The notes: generated by a model from the letters alone, not told the origin. DNA of 64,000 nucleotides from an uncultured Flavobacteriaceae bacterium (GCA_947502975.1 CANNBV010000002.1:997251-1061250); one strand, 5' to 3'. Shown: positions 44,328 to 53,318, counted from the first letter of the stretch. Numbers and translations are program-made.

Positions 44328-45587
44328 ATGAAAAAGTCCCTAATATTTATCGTTTTAATCCTTTTTTGTGTAAAAACTCATGCGTCTTACATTCTAGTTC
44401 CTATGGATGCTGAAGGTCAAAAGAATCATCTAAAAGCCTATGGTATTACATTTTGGACTTTAGAAAAGCAACTAAAAGTTAAATGGTTACTAAATTACAG
44501 AGGTGGTTCATTTCTATTACCAGATACAGATGTAATTCAACAAGAGTGCCAAATTAGAGGTGTATCTTTTGAAGTTATTTCTAATGAGAAAGCTGAAAGT
44601 ATTCTAGAGGAAATTGCGAGTCCAAGTCAGAATATGGAAGCCGTGGTCTTGGAAAAAGCACCTAAAATAGCGGTCTACACACCTAAAGGAAAACTTCCCT
44701 GGGATGATGCTGTAACTATGGTATTGCAATATGCAGAGATCCCTTATGAAACCATATATGATGAAGAAGTTTTAAATGATGGGCTTTTATTATTTGATTG
44801 GTTGCATTTACATCATGAGGATTTTACTGGACAATATGGTAAATTTTATGGAATGTACCGATCCTCATCGTGGTATATTCAAGAAAAGAAAGAGGCTGAA
44901 GCTTTAGCCACAAAACTTGGTTATGGAAAAGTATCTGAAGCTAAACTAGATGTTGCTTTAAAAATACGCAATTACGTTTTAGGAGGAGGGTTTATGTTTG
45001 CCATGTGTAGTGCTACTGATAGTTTTGATATTGCACTTGCAGCTGAAGGTGTAGACATTTGTGAGCCTATGTTTGATGGGGATGGTAGTGATCCAGCTTA
45101 TCAAAATAAAATTGACTACAATAGAACATTTGCATTTACGAATTTTTTGTTAGAAAGAAACTCAAAAATTTATGAGTTTTCATCCATAGATACAACACGT
45201 AAACGTACAATTTCAAAAACTACCGACTATTTTTCCCTTATGGAGTTTTCTGCAAAATGGGATCCAATTCCAACCATGCTATGCCAAAATCACACAGCAT
45301 TGGTTAAAGGATTTATGGGACAAACTACGGCATTTACCAGAGATGAAATAAAGTCTAATGTATTAGTTTTAGGAGAGAATAAGACTAATGGAGAGGCTAA
45401 ATATATTCACGGTATTAAAGGAAAAGGCTTCTTCTCATTCTATGGTGGACACGATCCTGAAGACTATCAACATAGAGTAGGGGATGCAAAAACAGAGTTA
45501 GATTTACATCCAACTTCTCCGGGTTATCGTTTAATTTTAAACAATGTGTTGTTCCCTGCAGCAAAGAAGAAAAAACAAAAAACTTAA
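44328..45587 (+). CDS. Exported GATase1-like protein (commonly labelled asparagine synthetase B)
   Basis: A 419-residue protein with a signal peptide (FIVLILFCVKTHA). The mature part starts ILVPMDAEGQKNHLKAYG. The central segment (KIAVYTPKGKLPWDDAV, LLLFDWLHLHHEDFTGQYG, NYVLGGGFMFAMCSATDSFD) resembles a class I glutamine amidotransferase-like or ThuA-like fold, with a Cys in the nucleophile-elbow position. Relatives in databases are, from my memory, named asparagine synthetase B, but the N-terminal catalytic Cys and the ATP-pyrophosphatase motif of AsnB are missing and the protein is exported. Real activity unknown. It ends overlapping the convergent lipoprotein gene by 4 nt. Confidence 0.7.
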   Translation: MKKSLIFIVLILFCVKTHASYILVPMDAEGQKNHLKAYGITFWTLEKQLKVKWLLNYRGGSFLLPDTDVIQQECQIRGVSFEVISNEKAESILEEIASPSQNMEAVVLEKAPKIAVYTPKGKLPWDDAVTMVLQYAEIPYETIYDEEVLNDGLLLFDWLHLHHEDFTGQYGKFYGMYRSSSWYIQEKKEAEALATKLGYGKVSEAKLDVALKIRNYVLGGGFMFAMCSATDSFDIALAAEGVDICEPMFDGDGSDPAYQNKIDYNRTFAFTNFLLERNSKIYEFSSIDTTRKRTISKTTDYFSLMEFSAKWDPIPTMLCQNHTALVKGFMGQTTAFTRDEIKSNVLVLGENKTNGEAKYIHGIKGKGFFSFYGGHDPEDYQHRVGDAKTELDLHPTSPGYRLILNNVLFPAAKKKKQKT

Positions 45588-46045
45588 TTTATAATTACAA
45601 TTTCTCTTTTAAAAGTATATATAAAACCATCAGTGCCTGTGCCGTTTGACGTAATATTTTGATTGATGACTAAATCTTCCTCAGTAGGTGTTACTACACC
45701 TGCAAATTCATCACCATCAACAAATAATATAGATTGAGTATCATAAACAGGGATGGAAACAGAATATGTTCCAGTATCCAAACCATCTTCTAAAGAATTA
45801 TCAGTGTTATTGTTTTGTACTTGTAATGATCCACTTCCAACAAAATCTACATTAAATACCCATATAACAGTATCCATCTCAAAATCTATATCTATGCCAG
45901 CAACTCCTCCAGATACATTAGTTAAATGCCATTGATAAATTTGCACTTCTTGTGGCTCTAGGTCCAGTAAATTATTATCATCATTTGTACTACAACTAAA
46001 AACAAGTAGTAAAGATATAATTGGTATTAAAAATTTAATTTTCAT
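45584..46045 (-). CDS. Hypothetical lipoprotein
   Basis: A 153-residue lipoprotein (lipobox LVFSC, Cys about 18) followed by a short polar linker (STNDDNNLLDLEP) and a beta-rich domain with WHLTNVSGGVAGIDIDFEMD and regularly spaced Ile/Val/Asp. The fold may be lipocalin- or Ig-like. I do not recognise a family. It is a single gene. Confidence 0.6.
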   Translation of the reverse strand: MKIKFLIPIISLLLVFSCSTNDDNNLLDLEPQEVQIYQWHLTNVSGGVAGIDIDFEMDTVIWVFNVDFVGSGSLQVQNNNTDNSLEDGLDTGTYSVSIPVYDTQSILFVDGDEFAGVVTPTEEDLVINQNITSNGTGTDGFIYTFKREIVIIN

Positions 46046-46119
46046 GATATTAAAGATATGGTTCTATTTTAATAGATGGTAAAAATAAATAAAGGTTGCG
46101 TTCATAATACAAAAAATTG

Positions 46120-46938
46120 CTAATTAGTTATATTTTTTTCTTTTTCTAATAACACGCTTTCAAGAATTTCTTCTACACCAAAGTGGTCATTACTTTTAGT
46201 TTCGAATCTTGCCGTTTCTTTTACTAAAGAATGAGCATTTTCCATTGCAAAGCTGTAGTAGCCATTTTCAAGCATTTCTAAGTCATTGTTATAATCACCA
46301 AATACCATAGTTTCTTTAAAGCTTATATTATAAGTAGTTTGAATTTGTCTTATAGCGTTACCCTTATTAGCTTTAATTTCTGAAATATCAACCCAATGTG
46401 TTCCAGAAAGTTTTACCTTAAAGTCAGATTCTAAATGTTTTACCTCTGGATAAATATATTTTTCTGAATTTTCTTCATGAAACAAGGCTATTTTATACAC
46501 GTCCTCAGTTATAGCAGCTGGACTATCAATAATTTCATAATAGTTATAATATTCTGATAATAAGCTTAGCAAGCTTTTAGAATTACTCATGACATACGCT
46601 TTAAAACGTGTGCAAAAAATAGGATGAGCACTATTTATAGTATTAACTATTTTTATAACCTTATCAAGATTTTGAGGTTTAATAGGGTTAGATATAAATA
46701 CATTATCATGTTCTAAAGCCAAGCCTCCATTCTCGGCAACAATGATGATATCATTCTTTATAGTTTTAAGTTTATCTACCATACTATAATAAGGTCTCCC
46801 GCTTGCCACTACAAAAATAATATTGTGTGCTTTTAGTTTTTTAAAAAGATTGAAAAATAATGGACTGATATTGTGTTTTGAATTAAGTAGAGTGCCATCC
46901 ATATCAGTGACAATAAGTTTTATATTAGATAAATCCAT
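46120..46938 (-). CDS. Cof-type HAD-superfamily phosphatase
   Basis: About 272 residues from ATG at 46938 (MDLSNIKLIVTDMDGTLLNS); an upstream in-frame TTG-type start would add 48 hydrophobic residues that do not fit. HAD motif I is DMDGTLLN, motif II VVASGRP, motif III Lys in KANKGNAI and motif IV FGDYNNDLEML, with a type IIB cap domain between. Such enzymes dephosphorylate sugar phosphates, FMN or pyridoxal phosphate; the substrate here is unknown. Confidence 0.9.
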   Translation of the reverse strand: MDLSNIKLIVTDMDGTLLNSKHNISPLFFNLFKKLKAHNIIFVVASGRPYYSMVDKLKTIKNDIIIVAENGGLALEHDNVFISNPIKPQNLDKVIKIVNTINSAHPIFCTRFKAYVMSNSKSLLSLLSEYYNYYEIIDSPAAITEDVYKIALFHEENSEKYIYPEVKHLESDFKVKLSGTHWVDISEIKANKGNAIRQIQTTYNISFKETMVFGDYNNDLEMLENGYYSFAMENAHSLVKETARFETKSNDHFGVEEILESVLLEKEKNITN

Positions 46939-47142
46939 AAAAAAATAAATATGGTCAAATGTACTTTTGTTTTTAGATATAAAAGAGTAAGCTATGAGTA
47001 AAATATAAAAAGTTCTTTTTTTGAAACCTCTAAAAGCTTGAAATACATCTAAAGATATAAAATATATTAAAAAAATCGACAAAACGATTGTTTTTTACGA
47101 TAAATTACATAAATTAGCAGCCAGAATCCTAAAATCTAATCC

Positions 47143-47589
47143 ATGAAAACGAAATTAATCTTTCTTAGTTTTTGCTTTTTATTAATTTCTGGTATTGGCT
47201 TTGCCCAAAAAAAGAAAGCGCCAAAAAGCATAATAAGTGATGGTGTTGCTATTAAAAAATATCACAGTAAAGCTGAACTAGATAGAATGGCAAAAGGTGA
47301 GTTGCTAGTACTTTATGTAGAAAGAATTGAAAGCTTAGTAAAACTTATGCCATATATTGCTTTTGCTACCAAACCAGGAGTTACTATGTCTACATTAGGT
47401 ATTCCAAATGATAATGATAATAGAAAGGCTTTGGACGATCAATTTGAGGCAACAGACGAATTTTTGGAAAGTACATCAGAATTTCAAAAAAGAATTTTAC
47501 CCTACTCAGACACAAATAATTTAGTCTCTGCTATTATATTTTATGAAGAAACTTTAAAGTCACTTCATGAATACAGTCAATTTCATTAA
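47143..47589 (+). CDS. Conserved exported hypothetical protein
   Basis: A 148-residue protein with a signal peptide (FLLISGIGFAQ) followed by KKKAPKSII and a helical domain (AELDRMAKGELLVLYVERIE, EATDEFLESTSEFQKRILPY). No catalytic motif. It is followed by a terminator and precedes the gliding adhesin operon, but is not part of it. Function unknown; an envelope structural role is possible. Confidence 0.6.
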   Translation: MKTKLIFLSFCFLLISGIGFAQKKKAPKSIISDGVAIKKYHSKAELDRMAKGELLVLYVERIESLVKLMPYIAFATKPGVTMSTLGIPNDNDNRKALDDQFEATDEFLESTSEFQKRILPYSDTNNLVSAIIFYEETLKSLHEYSQFH

Positions 47590-47600
47590 AAATTAAAGTA

Positions 47601-47637
47601 TCATAAAAACCTCAAGATATTTGAGGTTTTTTTATGA
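47601..47637 (+). terminator. Terminator before the gliding adhesin operon
   Basis: TCATAAAAACCTCAA (47601-47615) pairs with the complementary TTGAGGTTTTTTTATGA (47621-47637), loop GATAT; T-rich arm. Confidence 0.88.
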
Positions 47638-47687
47638 TTCATTTTTTCTTACTTGTAACTCTATTTAGTGTAGCATTATAAGTATTT

Positions 47688-47810
47688 TATTTCATAAGTT
47701 TATTCCTTCAAAATAATTTTAAAACATATAAAAATGTATTTCATCGATTTTTTTATGTTGATTTTTTAAATATTATTGCATTTCATCGAAATATTTGGTA
47801 TTTCATGGAT
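47688..47810 (+). promoter_or_regulatory. Array of TATTTCAT-type elements upstream of the spr operon
   Basis: Four related elements: TATTTCATAAGT (47688), TATTTCATCGAT (47737), CATTTCATCGAA (47779) and TATTTCATGGAT (47799). The last two are direct repeats 20 bp apart (two helical turns); the second and third are 42 bp apart. The block ends 31 nt before the TATGTTTG box. Direct 9-bp repeats with this spacing are how LytTR-type response regulators bind; that assignment is inference. Confidence 0.45.
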
Positions 47811-47841
47811 TATTCTATTACTTTTGAATATATTGAATCAA

Positions 47842-47849
47842 TATGTTTG
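47842..47849 (+). promoter_or_regulatory. Candidate -7 element of the spr operon
   Basis: TATGTTTG matches TAnnTTTG. A TTG lies 15 nt upstream (47824-47826), shorter than the usual spacing, so an activator binding the TATTTCAT array may be needed. The start codon is 25 nt downstream. Confidence 0.4.
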
Positions 47850-47874
47850 CACCTAATAGAAAACTGTAGATACC

Positions 47875-49197
47875 ATGAAAAATATTACTCAAATTATCTT
47901 AATATTTCTACTAAGCCTTGGTTACTGTTTTGCACAGCAGGAAAAGGGTATAGTTGGAGAAATGAATTGGCTGAATAATTGGACCGAATTTAAATCAAAA
48001 CAAATTGATTATGGAGAGCCAACTCAAATTTTAACTGGAAACATCACTGAAGATACTACTCTTAGAAAAGGAGAGGTGTATTTACTTTTAAATAGCGTTT
48101 TTGTTACCCCAGGTGTAACTCTAACAATAGAACCTGGTACAGTAATTTTTGGAGATTATAAAACAGGTGGTTCGTTAACAATTTCTCGTGGTGCTAAAAT
48201 ATCAGCTATTGGTAATCCTACAGATCCTATCATTTTCACCTCTAACAGAAGTGTTGGAAAAGCTGGTGATTGGGGAGGAATAATTATTTTAGGTAATGCT
48301 CCAATTAACAGATATGGTTCTGGATCTATTGCTTCCTATCACCCAAAACTCAACCCTTCAGACTATGCGAATACTAATTACGGGGGAGAGGATATATCTA
48401 GTTTTTCTGGTGAACTTAAATACGTACGTATAGAATACGCCGGTAAAAGAGTTTCTCAAGACGTCTATTTTAATGGGTTGTTATTAGCTAGTGTAGGAGA
48501 AAGTACAGTATTAGATCATATTATGGTGAGCCATTGTGGCGAAGATGGTTTTGAAATTTGGGGAGGTAATATTTCTTTAAACAATTTAGTGTCTTACCGT
48601 TCTAAAGGCACAGATTTTAAATTTAATTATGGTACAACATCTGATATTTTTAATTCACTTGCTGTTAGATCTCCTTATGCATCTAACGGAAGTGGAGATA
48701 AATGTTTAGAAGTGCTGTCTTATACTAACAAAGATGAAATAGATTTTGCTAAAAGTAAAACAATATTGGATGCAACTAACCTAACGTTTTTAAATTCAAG
48801 TGATGATTTAGAGTCAGCTATTAAAATGAATCTTGTTCATGAAGCTGTATTTGTTGGTGAAAATACTGAATTGAACATCTCTAAAAGTGTTATATCTGGT
48901 TTTAATCCTGCTGTAATTCTTGATGAAAATATTAATATAAATCAGGAGAATTTAAGTAAGATTAACTTAAAAGAAATGTATTTCAATAATTGCAATGGAA
49001 ATATTTTTGTTGAAAATAATTCTAATAATGACGACTTAGAAAATTGGTACGGTAACCGTGCTTTCTTTAACGTGTATTCTAAAAGTTCTAATACTGAAAC
49101 ATTTATTGCTTCAGACAATTATAAGAGGCCAGATTTTAGATTGAGAATCAATAAAATAATAGCAACAAATATTGATAGAGATATATTGGACGATTAA
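47875..49197 (+). CDS. Secreted right-handed beta-helix protein at the head of the spr operon
   Basis: A 440-residue exported protein (signal LLSLGYCFAQ). Residues about 55-330 form a pectate-lyase-like beta-helix pattern with the marker segments VFVTPGVTLTIEPGTVIFGD, GAKISAIGNPTDPIIFTSN and AGDWGGIIILGNAPIN, then LLASVGESTVLDHIMVSHCG. No type IX signal is visible at its C-terminus. Relatives in Bacteroidota are exported but uncharacterised, and sometimes wrongly named transporters. It precedes sprC by 97 nt on the same strand, with a weak hairpin between. A surface or adhesin-assembly role is inferred from location. Confidence 0.7.
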   Translation: MKNITQIILIFLLSLGYCFAQQEKGIVGEMNWLNNWTEFKSKQIDYGEPTQILTGNITEDTTLRKGEVYLLLNSVFVTPGVTLTIEPGTVIFGDYKTGGSLTISRGAKISAIGNPTDPIIFTSNRSVGKAGDWGGIIILGNAPINRYGSGSIASYHPKLNPSDYANTNYGGEDISSFSGELKYVRIEYAGKRVSQDVYFNGLLLASVGESTVLDHIMVSHCGEDGFEIWGGNISLNNLVSYRSKGTDFKFNYGTTSDIFNSLAVRSPYASNGSGDKCLEVLSYTNKDEIDFAKSKTILDATNLTFLNSSDDLESAIKMNLVHEAVFVGENTELNISKSVISGFNPAVILDENININQENLSKINLKEMYFNNCNGNIFVENNSNNDDLENWYGNRAFFNVYSKSSNTETFIASDNYKRPDFRLRINKIIATNIDRDILDD

Positions 49198-49208
49198 AAT
49201 TAATAATG

Positions 49209-49271
49209 ATTGAACTCTAGGTATAATGTTCAATTTTATTCTAATTATACATTAGATATGTATTCCTAGAG
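49209..49271 (+). terminator. Weak terminator/attenuator-like hairpins between the beta-helix gene and sprC
   Basis: ATTGAAC (49209-49215) pairs with GTTCAAT (49228-49234), followed by TTTATT. A competing arm, CTCTAGG (49215-49221) with CCTAGAG (49265-49271), uses the loop of the first. The two cannot form together. Stems are short, so the function is uncertain. Confidence 0.3.
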
Positions 49272-49294
49272 GTTTTATAAACAAACAGAACTGC

Positions 49295-50737
49295 ATGAGG
49301 AATTTTACTATTTTTAACATTCTTGTTTTTAGTTTAGCGTTGATACCATCAACGCTTTTGGCGCAAGTAGTTATTAGTAAACCTAACTTAGGCTTTACTC
49401 AAGCATGCGCAAGTTCTGATTTTAATACTTATGAAATTACATTTTCTTTTTCGCCAGAAAGTAATTTAGAAGCTACAAATAAGTTTATTATAGAACTGTC
49501 TGATGCCGATGGTAGTTTTTCTAGTGCCAAGGTAGTATATACTTCTAATTCTGGTAGTATTACAACTTCTCCCGTGACATTGAGTTTCTCAATTCCTACA
49601 GATACCTCTGGGGAAGGCTATAAGTTAAGAGTAAAAAGTACTGCCCCAGCAGCAACCAGTAGTGCATCTAGTGCATTTGCAGCATATTATAAAATTCAGG
49701 ATAGTCCATTTTCTATAAATAATTTGATTGAAACAGGAGTATATTGCTCAGGAGGCAGTTATTTGCTTACTATTGATAATCCAGGTGATGGAATGAACGA
49801 CTCACCATTACAATATCCTGATTTAACTTTTAATTGGTATAAAGAAACAAGTCCAACCACATCTGTATTCGTGGCATCAGGAGAAAGTCTAGCAGTAAGT
49901 TCCCCAGGTACTTATTTTGTAGAAACAAACTACGGAACATGTACATCAAACTCTTTTTCTAACAGAGTTGCCGTTAGTGAGGCATCTTCTGGAGCAACAA
50001 CATCATCTATAAGTTCTAGCTTAGGAAACCCTTATTGCTCTGGTAATGGACCAACAACTTTAAGTGCTATTAATGGTATAGGATATCAATGGTTCAAGGA
50101 TGGTGATGAGATTGAAGGTGCTAGAAACCAAATGTATCAAACCAATGATGCTGGAACTTACAGTGTGAGAATAGATTTAGATAATTGTACAGCATCTGCA
50201 TCTATCGATTTAGTAAATATTGATTTTACTAGCGATATTAATGTGGATGAGACCAATTTGTTACCATCTGGTGAAACATTAATGGTAACTGTAAACACTA
50301 CTGCAGTTAATCCAGAATTTCAATGGTATTTAAATGAAGCACCTATTGCTGGGGCTGATCAGGATACTTTTGAAGTATTACAACAAGGTAATTATACAGT
50401 GAAAATTAGTCAAACCCAAGGTTGTATAGCTTCACAAGACATAAGTTTTAGAGTTACCGAACCTTTTCCAGATGTAGCTAATATTCCAAATGTTATCACT
50501 CCAAATGGAGATGGTATTAATGATACTTGGGTTATACCACAAGAGTTTGTAAGTGGCACAAATACACAGATAATGTTGATAAGCTCACAAGGTAAAGTTG
50601 TACTTGACACCAATGATTATCAAAACAATTGGCCAGAAAGCGAATTAAATTTTAAAGATGTAAACCCAGTTTACTATTACATTATAAAAACAGTAAATCA
50701 AACAACAAAAAAAGGATCTATCACGATTCTAAGATAA
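49295..50737 (+). CDS. sprC: SprC, gliding-motility protein with type-B T9SS sorting domain
   Basis: A 480-residue exported protein (signal ends STLLAQ). The body has Ig-like beta domains (about 25-395) with paired cysteines, including YCSGNGPTTLSAINGIGYQW. The C-terminus (about 395-480) is the gliding-motility-associated type-B domain (NVITPNGDGINDTWVIP ... YYYIIKTV) that directs type IX secretion and surface delivery. By position before sprD-sprB-sprF it corresponds to SprC of Flavobacterium johnsoniae, needed for normal SprB-based gliding. The 3' end is 1 nt from the sprD start. Confidence 0.85.
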   Translation: MRNFTIFNILVFSLALIPSTLLAQVVISKPNLGFTQACASSDFNTYEITFSFSPESNLEATNKFIIELSDADGSFSSAKVVYTSNSGSITTSPVTLSFSIPTDTSGEGYKLRVKSTAPAATSSASSAFAAYYKIQDSPFSINNLIETGVYCSGGSYLLTIDNPGDGMNDSPLQYPDLTFNWYKETSPTTSVFVASGESLAVSSPGTYFVETNYGTCTSNSFSNRVAVSEASSGATTSSISSSLGNPYCSGNGPTTLSAINGIGYQWFKDGDEIEGARNQMYQTNDAGTYSVRIDLDNCTASASIDLVNIDFTSDINVDETNLLPSGETLMVTVNTTAVNPEFQWYLNEAPIAGADQDTFEVLQQGNYTVKISQTQGCIASQDISFRVTEPFPDVANIPNVITPNGDGINDTWVIPQEFVSGTNTQIMLISSQGKVVLDTNDYQNNWPESELNFKDVNPVYYYIIKTVNQTTKKGSITILR

Positions 50738-50738
50738 A

Positions 50739-53318
50739 ATGAACAAATATCTATTATATATGTTTCTAACGTTAGGTACCATTCAGCAATTCCATTCTCA
50801 AGAGAGTAATGGTATTGTAGCTTTGGCATTACCTGTTAGAAACTCTTTAAAGTTCAATAGATATGCGATTAACCCAACATTCAGTTTTGTGAGAGAACAA
50901 AATAAATATATAAGTTTTACAAATAAGAGACAATGGGGGCAATTTAGTGATGCACCTCAGTCTTATTTATTTAGTTATGCGGGTCGCTTTTCTGAAAATA
51001 TTGGCGCTGGAGTTGGCTTGTTTCAACAAGATTTTGGAGTACTAACCACTTTTGGTGGTATGGTAAATTTCGCTTACAATGCGAGTTTAAATAGAGATAG
51101 TAATTTAACTTTTGGATTAAATATAGGCGCCTACCAAAGTAGCATAAATCAAGGAAGAGTAGTTGTCAACACGCCTGACCCATCGCTTCAAAATGTACCA
51201 TCGAACTTTTTATTAACTATTAACCCTGGTATAAACTACGGAACCGATTTTTTCGATTTTGGAGTAGCAATAAATAATTTAGTATCCTATAATTTAAATG
51301 ATTCTCAAATGATTGAGGATAATCCAGAGCAAGGACTTCAGGCACATGCTATGTATACTGGATATATGAACACTCGTGGTTTCTTTGATGAGAGTAGATT
51401 TTCTACATTAATAAGAAGTGAATTTAAAAAAGACCAAACTGTAATTTCAGGATTAGCAATGATAAATGTACCTAAGGGTATTTGGGCGCAAGCTGGTTAT
51501 AATACTTTATATGGTGCTTCAGCAGGTTTAGGACTTAACGTAACAAATAATATTGCTATTGAGTATAACTATGAGCAATCTATGGGTAACTTTTCGGAAT
51601 TTGGAAGTTCTCATGAAATAACTGTGGCATACCGTTTCAATAAGAAATACAGATATAGTTACGGAGATGAAGAAGAAGAAAAATCGGCATTCAATTTTAA
51701 TAAGAGAAGAGCTAAGCCAAATAATTTAACAGATGAAGACAGAGCTCGAATAGCAGAAAGAAGAGCAGAATTAGCTGCAAAAAGAAAAGCAGAAGCAGAA
51801 GCGAAAAAAGCAGAAGCTGAGGTCGCAAATACAATCGAGCAAGATGATGTTTCAAAAAAGAGTACAGATACAAATACAACTAATGCTGCAGAAGATTCTC
51901 AGTTAGAAGCAAAAGCTGAAAAAGAAAAACAATTACAGCTAGAAGCTGAAAAGAAAGCAGCAGCAGAAGAAGAACGTATAAGATTGACTGAAGAGAAAAA
52001 AAGACTAGAAGCAGAAGCTAAGCTAAAAGCTGAAGAGGAGACACGTAAAAAACAAGCAGAGGAAAAATTAAAAGCTGAGACAGAAGCAAGAGCTAAAGCT
52101 GAAGAGGAAAAACGATTAGAGATTGAAGCAGAAAAGAGAGCTAAAGAAACCATAGCAAAAGCTGAAGCAGAGGCAGAAGCAAAGCGAATTAAAGCAGAAG
52201 AAGATGAACGTTTACGTTTGGAAGAACAAGCCAAAATAGAAGCACAAGAAGAAGCAGAGAGGAAAATTGAAGAAGATAAGCAATTAGCTGAAGCTGCTGC
52301 TAAGGAAAAAGCTGAAGAAGAACGAAGAAGATTAGAAGCAGAAGCATTAAAAGTTGAAACAGAGAAAATTGAGATAACTGAAGATAATGAAGTATCAGAT
52401 AACGGTGTGAATGAAGTTGCTGAAGAAATTGAACAACCAGTGGCAGATGATGAAGCCTCTGAAGCAATGCGTGCATTACTAAGTGCAACAGATAGTGCTA
52501 AAAAAGCACAAAACGAATTGATACAAAAGTTATCTACAAGGATAGATATTAAACAAAAAGATTTAGATGATTTAAAAGAAGAAAATGATTTAAGTGAACA
52601 AGGAATTTATTTAGAACCAAAACCTTTTAAAAGTGTATCTGCTGAAAATGCAGCAATAGAAAAATTGAGGAATGACATAGAAAAAGTTGAGAAAGAACAA
52701 GAAATGAAAATGATTGAGCTTGAAGGTATTCTTGTAAATAGAAAGCGAAAATTTAAAAAGGATAGTGAAGGTATTAATGAATTCTATTTCAATGCTCTTG
52801 AGCAATTAAAGACTGAACAACTAAGAATTAAAAGGTATAAAGAAAGTTTAGTTTCTAATTTAGAGGTTATCAAAGAAGCTACCGACTTTGAAAGAAAAAG
52901 AAGAATTCGTCGTGCAGCATATGATAATCAACAAGATAGATATAATAAAGACAAAGCAGCACTAGAAAGAATCAAGAAGTTTACAACTGTAGCTACGGAG
53001 CCATATAAAGAAGAAGATTTTGACTTTGGAGAAGAGCAAACAAACAATATCCAAATCATTAAAAATGTGATGAATGAAGAGCCAGGGTATTATATGGTTA
53101 TTGCAGTTCATAATAGTGTAGAGAAACGTGATGATTTTTTAACTAAAGTTATTGCTTCAGGTGGAAAAGACGTGAACTTTTTCTTTGATGTAAAAACGAA
53201 TAAATATTTCATCTACTCTAAAAAGTTTGATGCTGTAAATCAAGCACAAACAGCTTTAGATGAAAAGAGTAACAAACCGTATAATAGTAGAATGTCGCTT
53301 GTGAAAATAGAAAAATAA
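50739..53318 (+). CDS. sprD: SprD, PorP/SprF-domain protein with long coiled coil
   Basis: An 859-residue protein. Residues 1-20 form a signal peptide; about 20-305 match the PorP/SprF outer-membrane barrel family (AINPTFSFVREQNK ... IEYNYEQSMGNFSEFGSSHE). Residues about 325-560 are a Lys/Glu/Ala coiled coil with imperfect AEAEAKK repeats; more helices run to about 770. The last 75 residues (YYMVIAVHNSVEKRDDFLTK ... SRMSLVKI) look like a SPOR-type or related peptidoglycan/protein-binding domain. In F. johnsoniae SprD is needed for SprB movement. It could link the outer-membrane adhesin complex with the wall; that is inference. sprB follows after 67 nt, with a weak CTATTTC/GAAATAG arm. Confidence 0.82.
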   Translation: MNKYLLYMFLTLGTIQQFHSQESNGIVALALPVRNSLKFNRYAINPTFSFVREQNKYISFTNKRQWGQFSDAPQSYLFSYAGRFSENIGAGVGLFQQDFGVLTTFGGMVNFAYNASLNRDSNLTFGLNIGAYQSSINQGRVVVNTPDPSLQNVPSNFLLTINPGINYGTDFFDFGVAINNLVSYNLNDSQMIEDNPEQGLQAHAMYTGYMNTRGFFDESRFSTLIRSEFKKDQTVISGLAMINVPKGIWAQAGYNTLYGASAGLGLNVTNNIAIEYNYEQSMGNFSEFGSSHEITVAYRFNKKYRYSYGDEEEEKSAFNFNKRRAKPNNLTDEDRARIAERRAELAAKRKAEAEAKKAEAEVANTIEQDDVSKKSTDTNTTNAAEDSQLEAKAEKEKQLQLEAEKKAAAEEERIRLTEEKKRLEAEAKLKAEEETRKKQAEEKLKAETEARAKAEEEKRLEIEAEKRAKETIAKAEAEAEAKRIKAEEDERLRLEEQAKIEAQEEAERKIEEDKQLAEAAAKEKAEEERRRLEAEALKVETEKIEITEDNEVSDNGVNEVAEEIEQPVADDEASEAMRALLSATDSAKKAQNELIQKLSTRIDIKQKDLDDLKEENDLSEQGIYLEPKPFKSVSAENAAIEKLRNDIEKVEKEQEMKMIELEGILVNRKRKFKKDSEGINEFYFNALEQLKTEQLRIKRYKESLVSNLEVIKEATDFERKRRIRRAAYDNQQDRYNKDKAALERIKKFTTVATEPYKEEDFDFGEEQTNNIQIIKNVMNEEPGYYMVIAVHNSVEKRDDFLTKVIASGGKDVNFFFDVKTNKYFIYSKKFDAVNQAQTALDEKSNKPYNSRMSLVKIEK
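51730..52365 (+). repeat. Low-complexity coiled-coil coding repeat inside sprD
   Basis: A purine-rich tract encoding imperfect 7- to 11-residue Lys/Glu/Ala units (KAEAEAKK, RLEAEAL, EEERIRL and similar). It is the cause of long open frames on the opposite strand. Repeat copy number is likely to vary between strains, a prediction from low-complexity sequence of this type. Confidence 0.7.

Noticed and set aside
45584-46938. Possible small genomic island (lipoprotein, HAD, hypothetical)
   Set aside because: No tRNA, integrase, direct repeats or shift in base composition.
46939-47082. N-terminal membrane extension of the HAD phosphatase
   Set aside because: The extra 48 residues come before a typical HAD start (IKLIVTDMDGTLL) and have no ATG of their own in a good position; they look like translated intergenic DNA.
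51899-52234. Ser/Ala-rich open frame on the minus strand
   Set aside because: It is the mirror of the Lys/Glu/Ala coiled-coil tract of sprD and has no start context or homologous pattern.
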